Assembly: GCA_030684415.1 (NCBI GenBank) | Contig: JAUXNL010000461.1 | Coordinates: 1-6,722 of the forward strand | Direction of reading: 5' to 3' | Source of the DNA: Moraxellaceae bacterium | GTDB lineage: Bacteria; Pseudomonadota; Gammaproteobacteria; Pseudomonadales; Moraxellaceae | DNA length: 6,722 nt | In this document: one piece after another, positions 1-5,780 of the stretch | How positions within the stretch are numbered: position 1 is the first letter of the stretch | How the letters are laid out: the number at the start of each line of letters is the position of its first letter | Notes under the pieces: model-generated | What the model saw: only the letters and a program-made list of their open reading frames with translations | Told to the model about the DNA's origin: nothing | Database searches by the model: none | Made by a program: the position numbers and the translations under genes

Positions 1-846
1 CAACAACACCAGCAGCAAGAGCAATTGGCGATACGGCGCAAATGCTTCAGCAAACGAGCGCGTCAGCACGACCATCACAGCCGCATCGCCTACCGTCGGC
101 AACGAGAAGGCTCGCCACTGCGAGCTCTGGCCATCCAGATCGATACGACGCCTGTCCGTCGCCTCAGACAGCAGTTCGATCAGCCCCTGCGGATTGCCAT
201 GCTCAAGCGAGCTGGCATAAAGCGCCCAGCCGGACGGTGTATCTGCCAACAGCGACACATCCATTTCTACCAGCGCGGCCACTTCACGCAGGGCGGCATC
301 ATCCAGCTCGAAACCGAGCATGACCCAGCCAATCGGCAGCGGCGCCTTCACCGGCACCATGATCAGCTCCAGTGGCCGGTTGCCGACAAAGGCAACCGCT
401 CCACCACCGTCAATGGAGTTGGCCCGCAAGTGATCCGCTGCCGGGTAAGACGCTCCCGGGCGCACGTGCGGAGTGCTGCTCGCAATCACCGTGCCCTGCA
501 GGTCGATGGCCACTGCCAGGCTGGCATTGATACGACTGCTCTGGTTGACCAGTGCAGAGGAAATGGTCTCCGCATCGCCAGAGGCAAGCGCGGCACGAAA
601 ACCGAAATCGGCTGCCAGCACCTGGGCCGACTGGCGCAACTGACTCTGCTTTTGCAGCAAGACCTGATGAAAGACACGCTCGCCCACCTGCAGATCATCA
701 TCCACACGTTGCGTGGCAAAGCGGTAACTGGCGACGCTGACAAAGATGATGGCCAGCAACAGGAACAGCCCCAGCAAGCCGGTGCTGAACAAAAAGAGGC
801 GCGCGCCCATGGGCATGTTGCGCAGACGTTTCAACAGCGAGGACAT
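1..846 (-). CDS. Membrane sensor with periplasmic double-Cache-like domain, N-terminal part (runs off left edge)
   Basis: Only the first 282 residues are in the window; the frame is open to base 1. The protein begins MSSLLKRLRN, with a basic N-terminus. A first membrane helix lies at about residues 16-40 and an extracytoplasmic region at about 41-270. A second helix starts near 272 (PYRQLLLLLVLL) at the window edge. The extracytoplasmic part has the pattern I associate with double-Cache sensory domains (dCache_3-like): a long helix (QVGERVFHQVLLQKQSQL), then FRAALASGD, LVNQSSRINASLAVAIDLQG, and later PIGWVMLGFELDD. Such domains bind small ligands and pass a signal to a cytoplasmic output. GGDEF/EAL, histidine kinase or MCP outputs are all possible; GGDEF-EAL is my guess from gene context, but none of it is visible. 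The ATG at 846 has an excellent AGGAGG ten bases upstream and lies 18 bases after the stop of the cupredoxin-like gene, so it is the third gene of an operon. Membrane receptor: fairly sure; exact Cache subfamily: moderate. Confidence 0.82.
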   Translation of the reverse strand, partial: MSSLLKRLRNMPMGARLFLFSTGLLGLFLLLAIIFVSVASYRFATQRVDDDLQVGERVFHQVLLQKQSQLRQSAQVLAADFGFRAALASGDAETISSALVNQSSRINASLAVAIDLQGTVIASSTPHVRPGASYPAADHLRANSIDGGGAVAFVGNRPLELIMVPVKAPLPIGWVMLGFELDDAALREVAALVEMDVSLLADTPSGWALYASSLEHGNPQGLIELLSEATDRRRIDLDGQSSQWRAFSLPTVGDAAVMVVLTRSFAEAFAPYRQLLLLLVLL

Positions 847-856
847 CAGCACAGCG

Positions 857-862
857 CCTCCT
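857..862 (-). promoter_or_regulatory. Shine-Dalgarno sequence of the sensor gene
   Basis: A perfect AGGAGG on the minus strand lies 10 bases before the ATG at 846 and inside the 18-base gap after the upstream stop codon (865-867). It fixes the sensor start and shows that the gene is translated independently within the operon. Confidence 0.8.
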
Positions 863-864
863 GG

Positions 865-1479
865 TCAGCGTACGCCGGCGGCATTGAGTGATATCTCCAG
901 CGCCAACTCGCGCTGCCCGGGGGTAAGCCGCACCTTCTTCACGGAGACCGATGCCACCTGCTGTGCATGCCACAGACGAGCCTCGTAGTCCGCCGCCGGC
1001 AGCTCTGCCAGCACCAGCCGGCCGGCGGCATCCGTCTTGCCGTAATAGGGCGCGTCGGTTACCACCACATAGGCAATCATCCAGTCATGGATATTGCAGC
1101 CCAGCACCACGATGCCGGGCTTGTCGAACTGCACCGGCGGAGGCGGATCCCCGGCGTAGAGCTTGATATCGAAGGTTTTGGCCGGCGAGAACGAATACAC
1201 GTGGTGGCGGATACGGTCGCGATTGGGAAACAGCACCTTGGTGCCGACCGGTATCACACTGACCAGCGGAGAGAACGCTTTATTGATCTGCTCGATGGTG
1301 GCCGCGACCGGCGCGGCTGCTGGCGCGCCAGCGGCGGGCATCAGTGTCACTACCGCGTCTGTCACCGGCTGTCCCTTGGCATCGCGCACGATCACTGTCA
1401 GTGCCGACGCCGGCAGCGCCAGACAAAAGAGGAAAGGCAGCAGCAGCCACTGCTGCCATTTCAAAGAAGCGTCAGACAT
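865..1479 (-). CDS. Exported cupredoxin-like protein ('methylamine utilization protein' type)
   Basis: 204 residues. Residues 1-26 form a signal peptide (WLLLPFLFCLALPASA then LTVIV), so the mature protein is periplasmic. Residues 27-50 (VRDAKGQPVTDAVVTLMP) and 147-165 (GKTDAAGRLVLAELPAADY) resemble carboxypeptidase-regulatory-like beta modules. The core, about 75-141, has the cupredoxin pattern: FPNRD, H92/H93 in RHHVYSF, then GCNIHDWM with C128, H131 and M134. The Cys-x2-His-x2-Met spacing is that of amicyanin, which explains the usual 'methylamine utilization' label; no methylamine dehydrogenase genes are here. All four type-1 copper ligands seem present, so it probably binds copper and may carry or sense electrons; its partner is unknown. 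The ATG at 1479 is 6 bases after the hemoglobin stop; an in-frame GTG at 1485 directly abuts that stop and is an alternative. It is the middle gene of the hemoglobin-cupredoxin-sensor operon. Confidence 0.85.
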   Translation of the reverse strand: MSDASLKWQQWLLLPFLFCLALPASALTVIVRDAKGQPVTDAVVTLMPAAGAPAAAPVAATIEQINKAFSPLVSVIPVGTKVLFPNRDRIRHHVYSFSPAKTFDIKLYAGDPPPPVQFDKPGIVVLGCNIHDWMIAYVVVTDAPYYGKTDAAGRLVLAELPAADYEARLWHAQQVASVSVKKVRLTPGQRELALEISLNAAGVR

Positions 1480-1485
1480 GCCCAC

Positions 1486-1932
1486 TCACTTCGTCACAAT
1501 GTCACGTTTCATGGGAGCGAGCTTTTGCAGCAAGCCGTTCTTTGCCGCCAGACTGACGCCCGCCGCATCGCAAGCCGCCCGCAACTGGGCCACGAGTCCG
1601 TAGAACTCGGCCTCGGTGATATCGAGGCCCGCGTGCGAATCCTTCATGCTGTCACCTTCGTAGCGGCAGCCACCATCCGCCAACTGGCAAATCTGCTGGG
1701 CCAGCAGCTTCTCCAGCCGCGGGCGGTCAAACTTTTCGAAACTGCGCCGGGTGACGGGGTCAGCGACGGCACTGCTCACCAAGGTGCTGACAATGGTGGC
1801 AACACCTTTTTCTCCGCCCAGATCGTCATACAACGTGGCGGCGGCAGGCAGCGGTAGAAGCAGACAGGTGACCAGCAGCAGCGACTGCAGGCGGTTGCAA
1901 TTGGCCGCGCGCACGGCAGGATGGAGCGACAT
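1486..1932 (-). CDS. Exported group-I truncated hemoglobin
   Basis: 148 residues. The first 32 (LQSLLLVTCLLLPLPAAA) look like a signal peptide, so this heme protein should act in the periplasm, unlike classical cytoplasmic truncated globins. The globin part runs from TLYDDLGGEKG (about 34-43) through RPRLEKLLAQQIC to MKDSHAGLDITEAEF, where H100 is the expected proximal heme ligand, and ends LLQKLAPMKRDIV. Aligned by eye to mycobacterial TrHbN, the distal B10 Tyr position is Val, and two cysteines (C82, C89) could form a disulfide. Known truncated hemoglobins bind O2, NO or CO; the role here is inferred as gas or redox sensing or heme chemistry for the downstream membrane sensor. The start at 1932 is supported by AAAGGTG six bases upstream. 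The frame stays open to 2010, but the extra residues would bury the signal peptide. First gene of the operon; divergent from the DUF3034 gene. Confidence 0.88.
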   Translation of the reverse strand: MSLHPAVRAANCNRLQSLLLVTCLLLPLPAAATLYDDLGGEKGVATIVSTLVSSAVADPVTRRSFEKFDRPRLEKLLAQQICQLADGGCRYEGDSMKDSHAGLDITEAEFYGLVAQLRAACDAAGVSLAAKNGLLQKLAPMKRDIVTK

Positions 1933-2044
1933 TCTTTTCACCTTTCTGACACTTGCCCAGGACGCCCTCAGGATGACGACTGCCACCCCCACGGTACGCG
2001 AACGAAACACTAAAAACGCAGTGACTCGACCTTACCGGGAAGTC
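1933..2044. promoter_or_regulatory. Divergent intergenic region between hemoglobin operon and DUF3034 gene
   Basis: These 112 bases separate two genes transcribed away from each other, so promoters for both must lie here or slightly inside the genes. I saw no convincing -35/-10 pair on either strand and no FNR-type TTGAT-N4-ATCAA site. The only symmetry found is a short CACT/AGTG pair flanking an A-rich stretch near 2008-2024. The assignment as a shared regulatory region rests on gene layout. Confidence 0.5.
1939..1945 (-). promoter_or_regulatory. Shine-Dalgarno sequence of the truncated hemoglobin gene
   Basis: AAAGGTG on the minus strand, six bases before the ATG at 1932. It decides the start in favour of the form with an N-terminal signal peptide over the longer open frame reaching 2010. 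Confidence 0.65.
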
Positions 2045-2893
2045 ATGACCTTTGTCCTGACCTTGCTGCTGTCTTCGGTAGCGCTTGCGCAGCTTCCACC
2101 GACAGGCGGTCGGCTACCGGTCACAGGCGGCGTCACGCAACTGGAGGGGGCCGGCGGTGGAGGGCTGGTGCCTTGGGCGCTGATTGCCGGCTATGGCACG
2201 CGCGATGAAATCGGCGGCAGCGTATTTTATACCGCCGTACCGATTGATGACTTCACACTGGCCAGCCGTGGCGTGGCCGTCGGCTTTCATGATCGCGTGG
2301 AGTTGTCGTTTGCCGAACAGCGTTTCGGCCTGGGGACCACTGTTCCAGGCAACGTGATTCGCATGGACACGCTGGGCCTGAAAGTTCGTGTCGCCGGTGA
2401 TGCGGTCTATGACCAGGACCACTGGCTGCCACAACTTGCGGTCGGCCTTCAGTACAAAGAGCGAGATGCTGATGCCGGTGTACCTTTTCTTGGAGAGCAC
2501 AAAGACAGCGACACAGACATCTATGTCGCCGCCAGCAAGCTTTGGCTGAACGGCCCGCTGGGCCGTAGCCTGTTTGCCAACCTCACCCTGCGTGCCACGC
2601 GCGCCAACCAGCTTGGCATTCTCGGCTTTGGTGGCGACAAGAACGACCGTCACGAAGTCATGGCCGAAGGTTCACTAGCCCTGCTGCTACGCGATGATCT
2701 GGCTGCAGGCATTGAGTATCGGCAAAAGCCGGACAATCTTTCCATTTTCCGTGAAGAGGCTTTCAGCGATGTCTTCATCGCCTGGTTTCCGCACAAGCGG
2801 GTTTCGGTGACGGCCGCCTGGGCAGACCTTGGCAATATCGCCAACCAGACGTCGCAGAAAGGCAGCTATCTTTCGATCCAGCTCAATCACTGA
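2045..2893 (+). CDS. DUF3034 family protein, probable outer-membrane beta-barrel
   Basis: 282 residues from the chosen ATG. A short signal peptide (MTFVLTLLLSSVALA, then QLPPTGG) is followed by motifs I recognise from the DUF3034 family: GGRLPVTGGVTQLEGAGGGG, LVPWALIAGYGTRDEIG and VAVGFHDRVELSFAEQRF. The rest alternates polar and hydrophobic residues in strand-sized units (VFIAWFPHKRVSVTAAWADLG; terminal SYLSIQLNH), as expected of a beta-barrel; the last residue is His rather than the common Phe. The family's function is unknown to me. The start is uncertain: the ATG at 2045 has only GGGA four bases upstream and gives a signal peptide with no basic n-region. A GTG at 2021 would add TRPYREV and supply two arginines but has no visible ribosome site. 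Open frame further upstream is antisense to the hemoglobin gene. It is divergent from the hemoglobin operon, which suggests a shared role in the envelope. Confidence 0.85.
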   Translation: MTFVLTLLLSSVALAQLPPTGGRLPVTGGVTQLEGAGGGGLVPWALIAGYGTRDEIGGSVFYTAVPIDDFTLASRGVAVGFHDRVELSFAEQRFGLGTTVPGNVIRMDTLGLKVRVAGDAVYDQDHWLPQLAVGLQYKERDADAGVPFLGEHKDSDTDIYVAASKLWLNGPLGRSLFANLTLRATRANQLGILGFGGDKNDRHEVMAEGSLALLLRDDLAAGIEYRQKPDNLSIFREEAFSDVFIAWFPHKRVSVTAAWADLGNIANQTSQKGSYLSIQLNH

Positions 2894-2907
2894 CGCCGCT
2901 TCTGGCC

Positions 2908-2944
2908 CATGAAAAAGCCGGCTATCACCGCCGGCTTTTTCATG
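2908..2944. terminator. Bidirectional rho-independent terminator
   Basis: Perfect 15-base arms, CATGAAAAAGCCGGC (2908-2922) and GCCGGCTTTTTCATG (2930-2944), flank a 7-base loop TATCACC. The GC core GCCGGC is bordered by A5 on one side and T5 on the other, so a U-tract follows the stem on both strands. It starts 14 bases after the DUF3034 stop and lies 44 bases past the serB stop, serving both convergent genes. Confidence 0.93.
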
Positions 2945-2988
2945 GAACGATTTCTGGCAGAACCCCCACTGGCAAGAACGAAGTCTGT

Positions 2989-4218
2989 TCAGCGGCCCTC
3001 CAGATCCCGGTCGCGCACCCCCAGCAAGTACAGAATGCCATCCAGACCCAGCGTAGAAATCGCCTGCTTGGCGTTTTGTTTTACCAACGGCTTGGCCCGG
3101 AAGGCGATACCAAGACCGGCAATGCCCAGCATGGGTAAATCATTCGCCCCATCGCCCACCGCAATCACCTGCTCCAGGTTCACGCCTTCGTTCGCGGCAA
3201 TTTCGCGCAACAGCTCTGCCTTGCGCTGGCCGTCCACCACTCGGCCGACCACATTGCCGGTGACCTTGCCGTCAACAATCTCCAGCTCGTTGGCGTACAC
3301 GTAATCAATACCCAGCTTCTTTTGCAGGAACTCGCCGAAGTAGGTAAAGCCGCCGGAAAGAATCGCCGTTTTATAGCCCAGCGCCTTCAGCGTGCGGATC
3401 AGCGCCTCTGCGCCCTCTGTCAACTTGAGACGGCCCGCAATTCCCTCCAGCACACGGGCATCCAGTCCTTTGAGTAGCGCGACACGCGCCTCGAAGCTCT
3501 GGGTAAAGTCCAGCTCACCATTCATGGCGCGCTCGGTAATCGCCGCCACTTGCGCCCCGACACCCGCCGCCTTGGCCAACTCGTCAATCACCTCATGCTC
3601 GATCAGCGTCGAGTCCATGTCGAAGCAGACCAGTCGCCGGTTACGTCGAAACGCATTGTCTTTCTGGAAGGCAATATCCACGTTGAGTTCATTCGCCAAG
3701 CGCAGGAACTCCGCGCGCATGCCGGCAATGTCTCGCGGCTCCCCACGCACGGAAAACTCGACGCAGGCTTTGCGCGTGTCTTGTGCCGGACCGTTTTCAT
3801 TTTCCAGCGGCACACGGCCGGAAAGACGCGTCAACCCGTCGATATTGAGGCCGTTTCCCGCCACCAGCGCCGACACCGCCGCAATATGCTCGGCGGTAAT
3901 CTTGCGTGCCAGCAAAGTGACGATATGGCGCTGCTTGCCATGCCCGGCCACCCAGTGCTGGTAGCTTTCCGCCGTAATGGGGGTGAAGCGCGCGCCCAGG
4001 CCCAGATCATGCGCCGCAAACAGTACTGCTTTCATGAGCAGGGCCGACTCTTGCTCGGACGGCGTCTCGATCAGCATGCCCAGTGAAAGATGGTCATGAA
4101 TCACGGCCTGGCTGATATCGAGAATATTGACCGCATGCGTCGCCAGGATGCCGGTAATGCGTGCGCTGATACCGGGACGGTCAGGGCCGGAAATGGTGAT
4201 GAGGAGGATTTCACGCAT
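2989..4218 (-). CDS. serB: Phosphoserine phosphatase with N-terminal ACT domains
   Basis: 409 residues. It hydrolyses O-phospho-L-serine to serine, the last step of serine biosynthesis, in the cytoplasm. Residues 1-85 form an ACT domain (REILLITISGPDRPGISARI); a second ACT-like region covers about 95-185. The HAD phosphatase domain follows, with all four motifs intact: nucleophile D200 and D202 in CFDMDSTL, S288 in ILSGGF, K333 in DGQRKAELL, and D356/D360 in VGDGANDLPML. The ACT-ACT-HAD layout at about 400 residues is usual for pseudomonad-type SerB. The ATG at 4218 is chosen because the ACT strand begins directly there. The frame is open further upstream to 4425, but the added residues are low in structure and cross the divergent promoter. 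No clear Shine-Dalgarno is seen; the bases before ATG read CTCCCCCTTC. It converges with the DUF3034 gene over a shared terminator and diverges from the AhpA-like gene. Confidence 0.97.
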   Translation of the reverse strand: MREILLITISGPDRPGISARITGILATHAVNILDISQAVIHDHLSLGMLIETPSEQESALLMKAVLFAAHDLGLGARFTPITAESYQHWVAGHGKQRHIVTLLARKITAEHIAAVSALVAGNGLNIDGLTRLSGRVPLENENGPAQDTRKACVEFSVRGEPRDIAGMRAEFLRLANELNVDIAFQKDNAFRRNRRLVCFDMDSTLIEHEVIDELAKAAGVGAQVAAITERAMNGELDFTQSFEARVALLKGLDARVLEGIAGRLKLTEGAEALIRTLKALGYKTAILSGGFTYFGEFLQKKLGIDYVYANELEIVDGKVTGNVVGRVVDGQRKAELLREIAANEGVNLEQVIAVGDGANDLPMLGIAGLGIAFRAKPLVKQNAKQAISTLGLDGILYLLGVRDRDLEGR

Positions 4219-4242
4219 GAAGGGGGAGCCCACTGACAAAAG

Positions 4243-4255
4243 CCGGCACTGCCGG
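4243..4255 (-). promoter_or_regulatory. GC hairpin in the serB leader
   Basis: On the minus strand CCGGC-AGT-GCCGG forms a 5-bp stem with a 3-base loop (CCGGCA/TGCCGG read as DNA is a 13-base near palindrome). It is followed by CTTTT, resembling a weak terminator. It sits between the TACAAT -10 candidate and the serB ATG, so it would lie in the 5' leader. It could be an attenuator, a small operator or chance in GC-rich DNA. Confidence 0.35.
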
Positions 4256-4271
4256 AGACCGGAAAGCGGCG

Positions 4272-4277
4272 ATTGTA
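4272..4277 (-). promoter_or_regulatory. Candidate serB promoter -10 (TACAAT)
   Basis: TACAAT on the minus strand, 53 bases before the serB ATG, matches the sigma-70 -10 consensus at five of six bases. No good -35 is found at 16-18 bases spacing (for example TCCCGA at 4295-4300), so it may be weak or activator-dependent. The predicted leader is about 45 bases. Confidence 0.5.
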
Positions 4278-4359
4278 GCGCAAGCCCCGGTCGGTCGGGA
4301 CGTCCGCCGCGGCATGCTGTTACCGCCAGATGAGGGAATACGCAACGCTGGCGACTCGC

Positions 4360-4365
4360 TATAAT
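4360..4365 (+). promoter_or_regulatory. Promoter -10 (TATAAT) of the AhpA-like gene
   Basis: A perfect TATAAT with 26 bases before the ATG at 4392 implies a leader of about 20 bases. The start codon is preceded by AGGGG (4380-4384) at seven bases spacing. No TTGACA-like -35 and no extended TG motif are visible upstream. It faces away from the serB promoter candidate 83 bases to the left. Confidence 0.65.
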
Positions 4366-4391
4366 CGGCCGGTTTTCACAGGGGCGGTGCA

Positions 4392-5570
4392 ATGAGTACG
4401 AAGGGCGCAGGACGTTGGACAGCACTGGTGGTCACCAGCTTTGTGGCCCATGTCGCGCTTACGCTCAACAACACCGAAACCGCCCTCTGGAACGAGCAGG
4501 GCCGCCATGGCGCCTTGCTCGTGCAACAGCTTGCCGATGCCGCCGCCCCGGTGATTCTGGCTCGCGACATGGTCAGCCTCAGCGTGCTCACGGCCCGCTA
4601 TGAAAGCCACCCCTCTACCGCCAGCCTGCAGCTTTACAACGCCAACAACGAACTGATTGCCGAAGCCGGCACGCCCGATGGCAGTGGCCGCCTGTTCACA
4701 GCACCGCTCGACGTACAGCGGCGCGCACTGGGCACTGCCGACCTGCGCCTGCGGACACCGGGCCGGGCCGACATCATTCGCGCCAGCCTTGGCAATCTGG
4801 GCTTGTCGGCCCTGCTCCATGGCTTGCTACTGGCCGGCGGACTGTTAATGACAGGACGACGCGAGGCGCCAATGCGGTCGGGCGCCGAGCCGTTGCGGCA
4901 AGCCACACCAGCAACTGCATCAGTGGGCACATCGTTGCCGGTGACCGCCACCACTGAACCCGTAGCCGTCAGCGCACCCGTTCCGGCCAGCTACCTGCAT
5001 CTGGCGCTCGACGACCCCAACGGTCTGCTGCACCGGGTGAATGTCGCGATGGCTGACGACTTGCTGACGCTGCTCGATCAGTTCATCGACCGCGCCGCCC
5101 GCCTGTACGGGGGCGAAGTGATGACACCGTTCAGCCCGGATGGTGTCAGCGTGCGCTTTGCCGGTGACGCAGGGGCCGACCGCGAGCTGCGGGCGCTGGC
5201 CGCTGCCCGTCTTTTTCTGCAATTGATTGAAGACTCGACCGAGACGCGTCGCGAAAACGGGCAGCTTTGCCTGCACTGCAAAGCCGGACTCATGCTCAAC
5301 GGCGAACAGATCGCCCTCACCAGCGTGATTGCCTATACCGCGCCCGGCGGACGCATCCTGACCACCCTGCCCGGCCCGAATGTGGAGCTGCCCTGTCGGC
5401 TCGGCACATCTTTCCGGCTGGCGGTCAGCAGTGACCGCGCGTTGCAGGTCGCACTGGTGGAAAGCTTTGCGCCGGAATATCAGCAGCTCATCCGCAACCA
5501 GAGCCTGCAAATACTGGCACCGGCCAGCAGTGATGCCGAGCCGGACTTCGAAGCAGACAACATCCGTTGA
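4392..5570 (+). CDS. AhpA/YtjB-like two-pass membrane protein with cyclase-like cytoplasmic domain
   Basis: 392 residues. Membrane helix 1 lies at about 9-25 (WTALVVTSFVAHVALTL), a periplasmic domain at about 26-130 (ALLVQQLADAAAPVILARDM, LQLYNANNELIAEAG), and helix 2 at about 133-154 (LGLSALLHGLLLAGGLLM). A linker rich in Ala, Thr, Pro and Val covers about 158-200. The N-terminal half and the position between serB and parC match the AhpA/YtjB (SMP_2-type) family, which lacks a firm function. The C-terminal domain (about 201-375) reads like a class III nucleotide-cyclase fold: LALDDPNGLL (D207), YGGEVMTPFSPDGVSVRF (D250), an Ala-rich helix RALAAARLFLQL, GLMLNGEQIA, and AYTAPGGRILTT. Both Asp residues fall where metal-binding aspartates would be, but substrate-site residues are not evident, so catalysis is doubtful. 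Start supported by AGGGG and TATAAT. It converges with parC across the repeat element. Family: fairly sure; cyclase resemblance: moderate. Confidence 0.82.
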   Translation: MSTKGAGRWTALVVTSFVAHVALTLNNTETALWNEQGRHGALLVQQLADAAAPVILARDMVSLSVLTARYESHPSTASLQLYNANNELIAEAGTPDGSGRLFTAPLDVQRRALGTADLRLRTPGRADIIRASLGNLGLSALLHGLLLAGGLLMTGRREAPMRSGAEPLRQATPATASVGTSLPVTATTEPVAVSAPVPASYLHLALDDPNGLLHRVNVAMADDLLTLLDQFIDRAARLYGGEVMTPFSPDGVSVRFAGDAGADRELRALAAARLFLQLIEDSTETRRENGQLCLHCKAGLMLNGEQIALTSVIAYTAPGGRILTTLPGPNVELPCRLGTSFRLAVSSDRALQVALVESFAPEYQQLIRNQSLQILAPASSDAEPDFEADNIR

Positions 5571-5571
5571 T

Positions 5572-5603
5572 CACTCCCTGAGCACGCACGCGCACTGGGA
5601 GTG
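5572..5603. other. Inverted repeat after the AhpA-like gene, possible old terminator stem
   Basis: CACTCCC (5572-5578) pairs exactly with GGGAGTG (5597-5603) across an 18-base loop, immediately after the stop codon at 5568-5570. There is no T-tract on either side, so termination is uncertain. If the neighbouring element is removed in thought, this would lie directly between the two convergent stops. Confidence 0.35.
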
Positions 5604-5621
5604 GAACACGGCAATCCGCAC

Positions 5622-5639
5622 TTAACAGCTTGCTGAAAA
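5622..5639 (+). repeat. Left terminal inverted repeat
   Basis: TTAACAGCTTGCTGAAAA; it differs from the right repeat only at the ninth base (T against C). Within this end, GCTGAAAA can also pair with TTTTCCAGC at 5656-5664 if one C is bulged, giving a subterminal hairpin. Confidence 0.75.
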
Positions 5640-5697
5640 AACGCCCATACCAGGCTTTTCCAGCCCGCGCTTCCAGCACCTATCCGGAGTCACTCCA

Positions 5698-5732
5698 CGC
5701 TGAATCAATCACGCTTGCGTGATTGATTCGCG
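5698..5732. repeat. Long near-perfect hairpin inside the element
   Basis: GAATCAATCACGC (5702-5714) and GCGTGATTGATTC (5717-5729) are perfect 13-base complements around a TT loop. After one bulged T at 5701 the stem extends by CGC/GCG, giving 16 pairs. There is no T-tract on either side. It sits near the middle of the element between the convergent genes and could block transcription or serve as a protein-binding palindrome; its role is unknown. Confidence 0.85.
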
Positions 5733-5763
5733 ACCCAGCCATCCCAGGCGGGGAAGCCACTTA

Positions 5764-5780
5764 CTGAAAAGCATTTTCAG
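5764..5780. repeat. Subterminal hairpin at the right end of the element
   Basis: CTGAAAA (5764-5770) pairs exactly with TTTTCAG (5774-5780) around the loop GCA. The second arm is also part of the right terminal repeat, so one end can either pair with its own neighbour or with the far end. Confidence 0.6.

Noticed and set aside
25..891. Plus-strand open frame of 288 codons
   Set aside because: It lies opposite the sensor gene. Its product is rich in Gln, Arg and His with no domain pattern, while the minus strand gives membrane helices, a Cache-like domain and a perfect AGGAGG.
967..1857. Plus-strand open frame of 296 codons
   Set aside because: It is antisense to the cupredoxin-like and hemoglobin genes, which have signal peptides and recognisable ligand motifs. 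This frame reads as low-complexity His/Arg/Gln sequence, typical of a shadow in GC-rich DNA.
1751..2044. Upstream extension of the DUF3034 frame by 98 codons
   Set aside because: It would overlap the hemoglobin gene on the other strand and place the signal peptide in mid-protein.
4219..4425. Upstream extension of serB by 69 codons
   Set aside because: The ACT domain begins at the ATG at 4218. The extension crosses both -10 candidates and the start of the divergent gene.
4359..4820. Minus-strand open frame of 153 codons opposite the AhpA-like gene
   Set aside because: There is no recognisable domain. The plus-strand frame has two membrane helices, a good ribosome site and a TATAAT.
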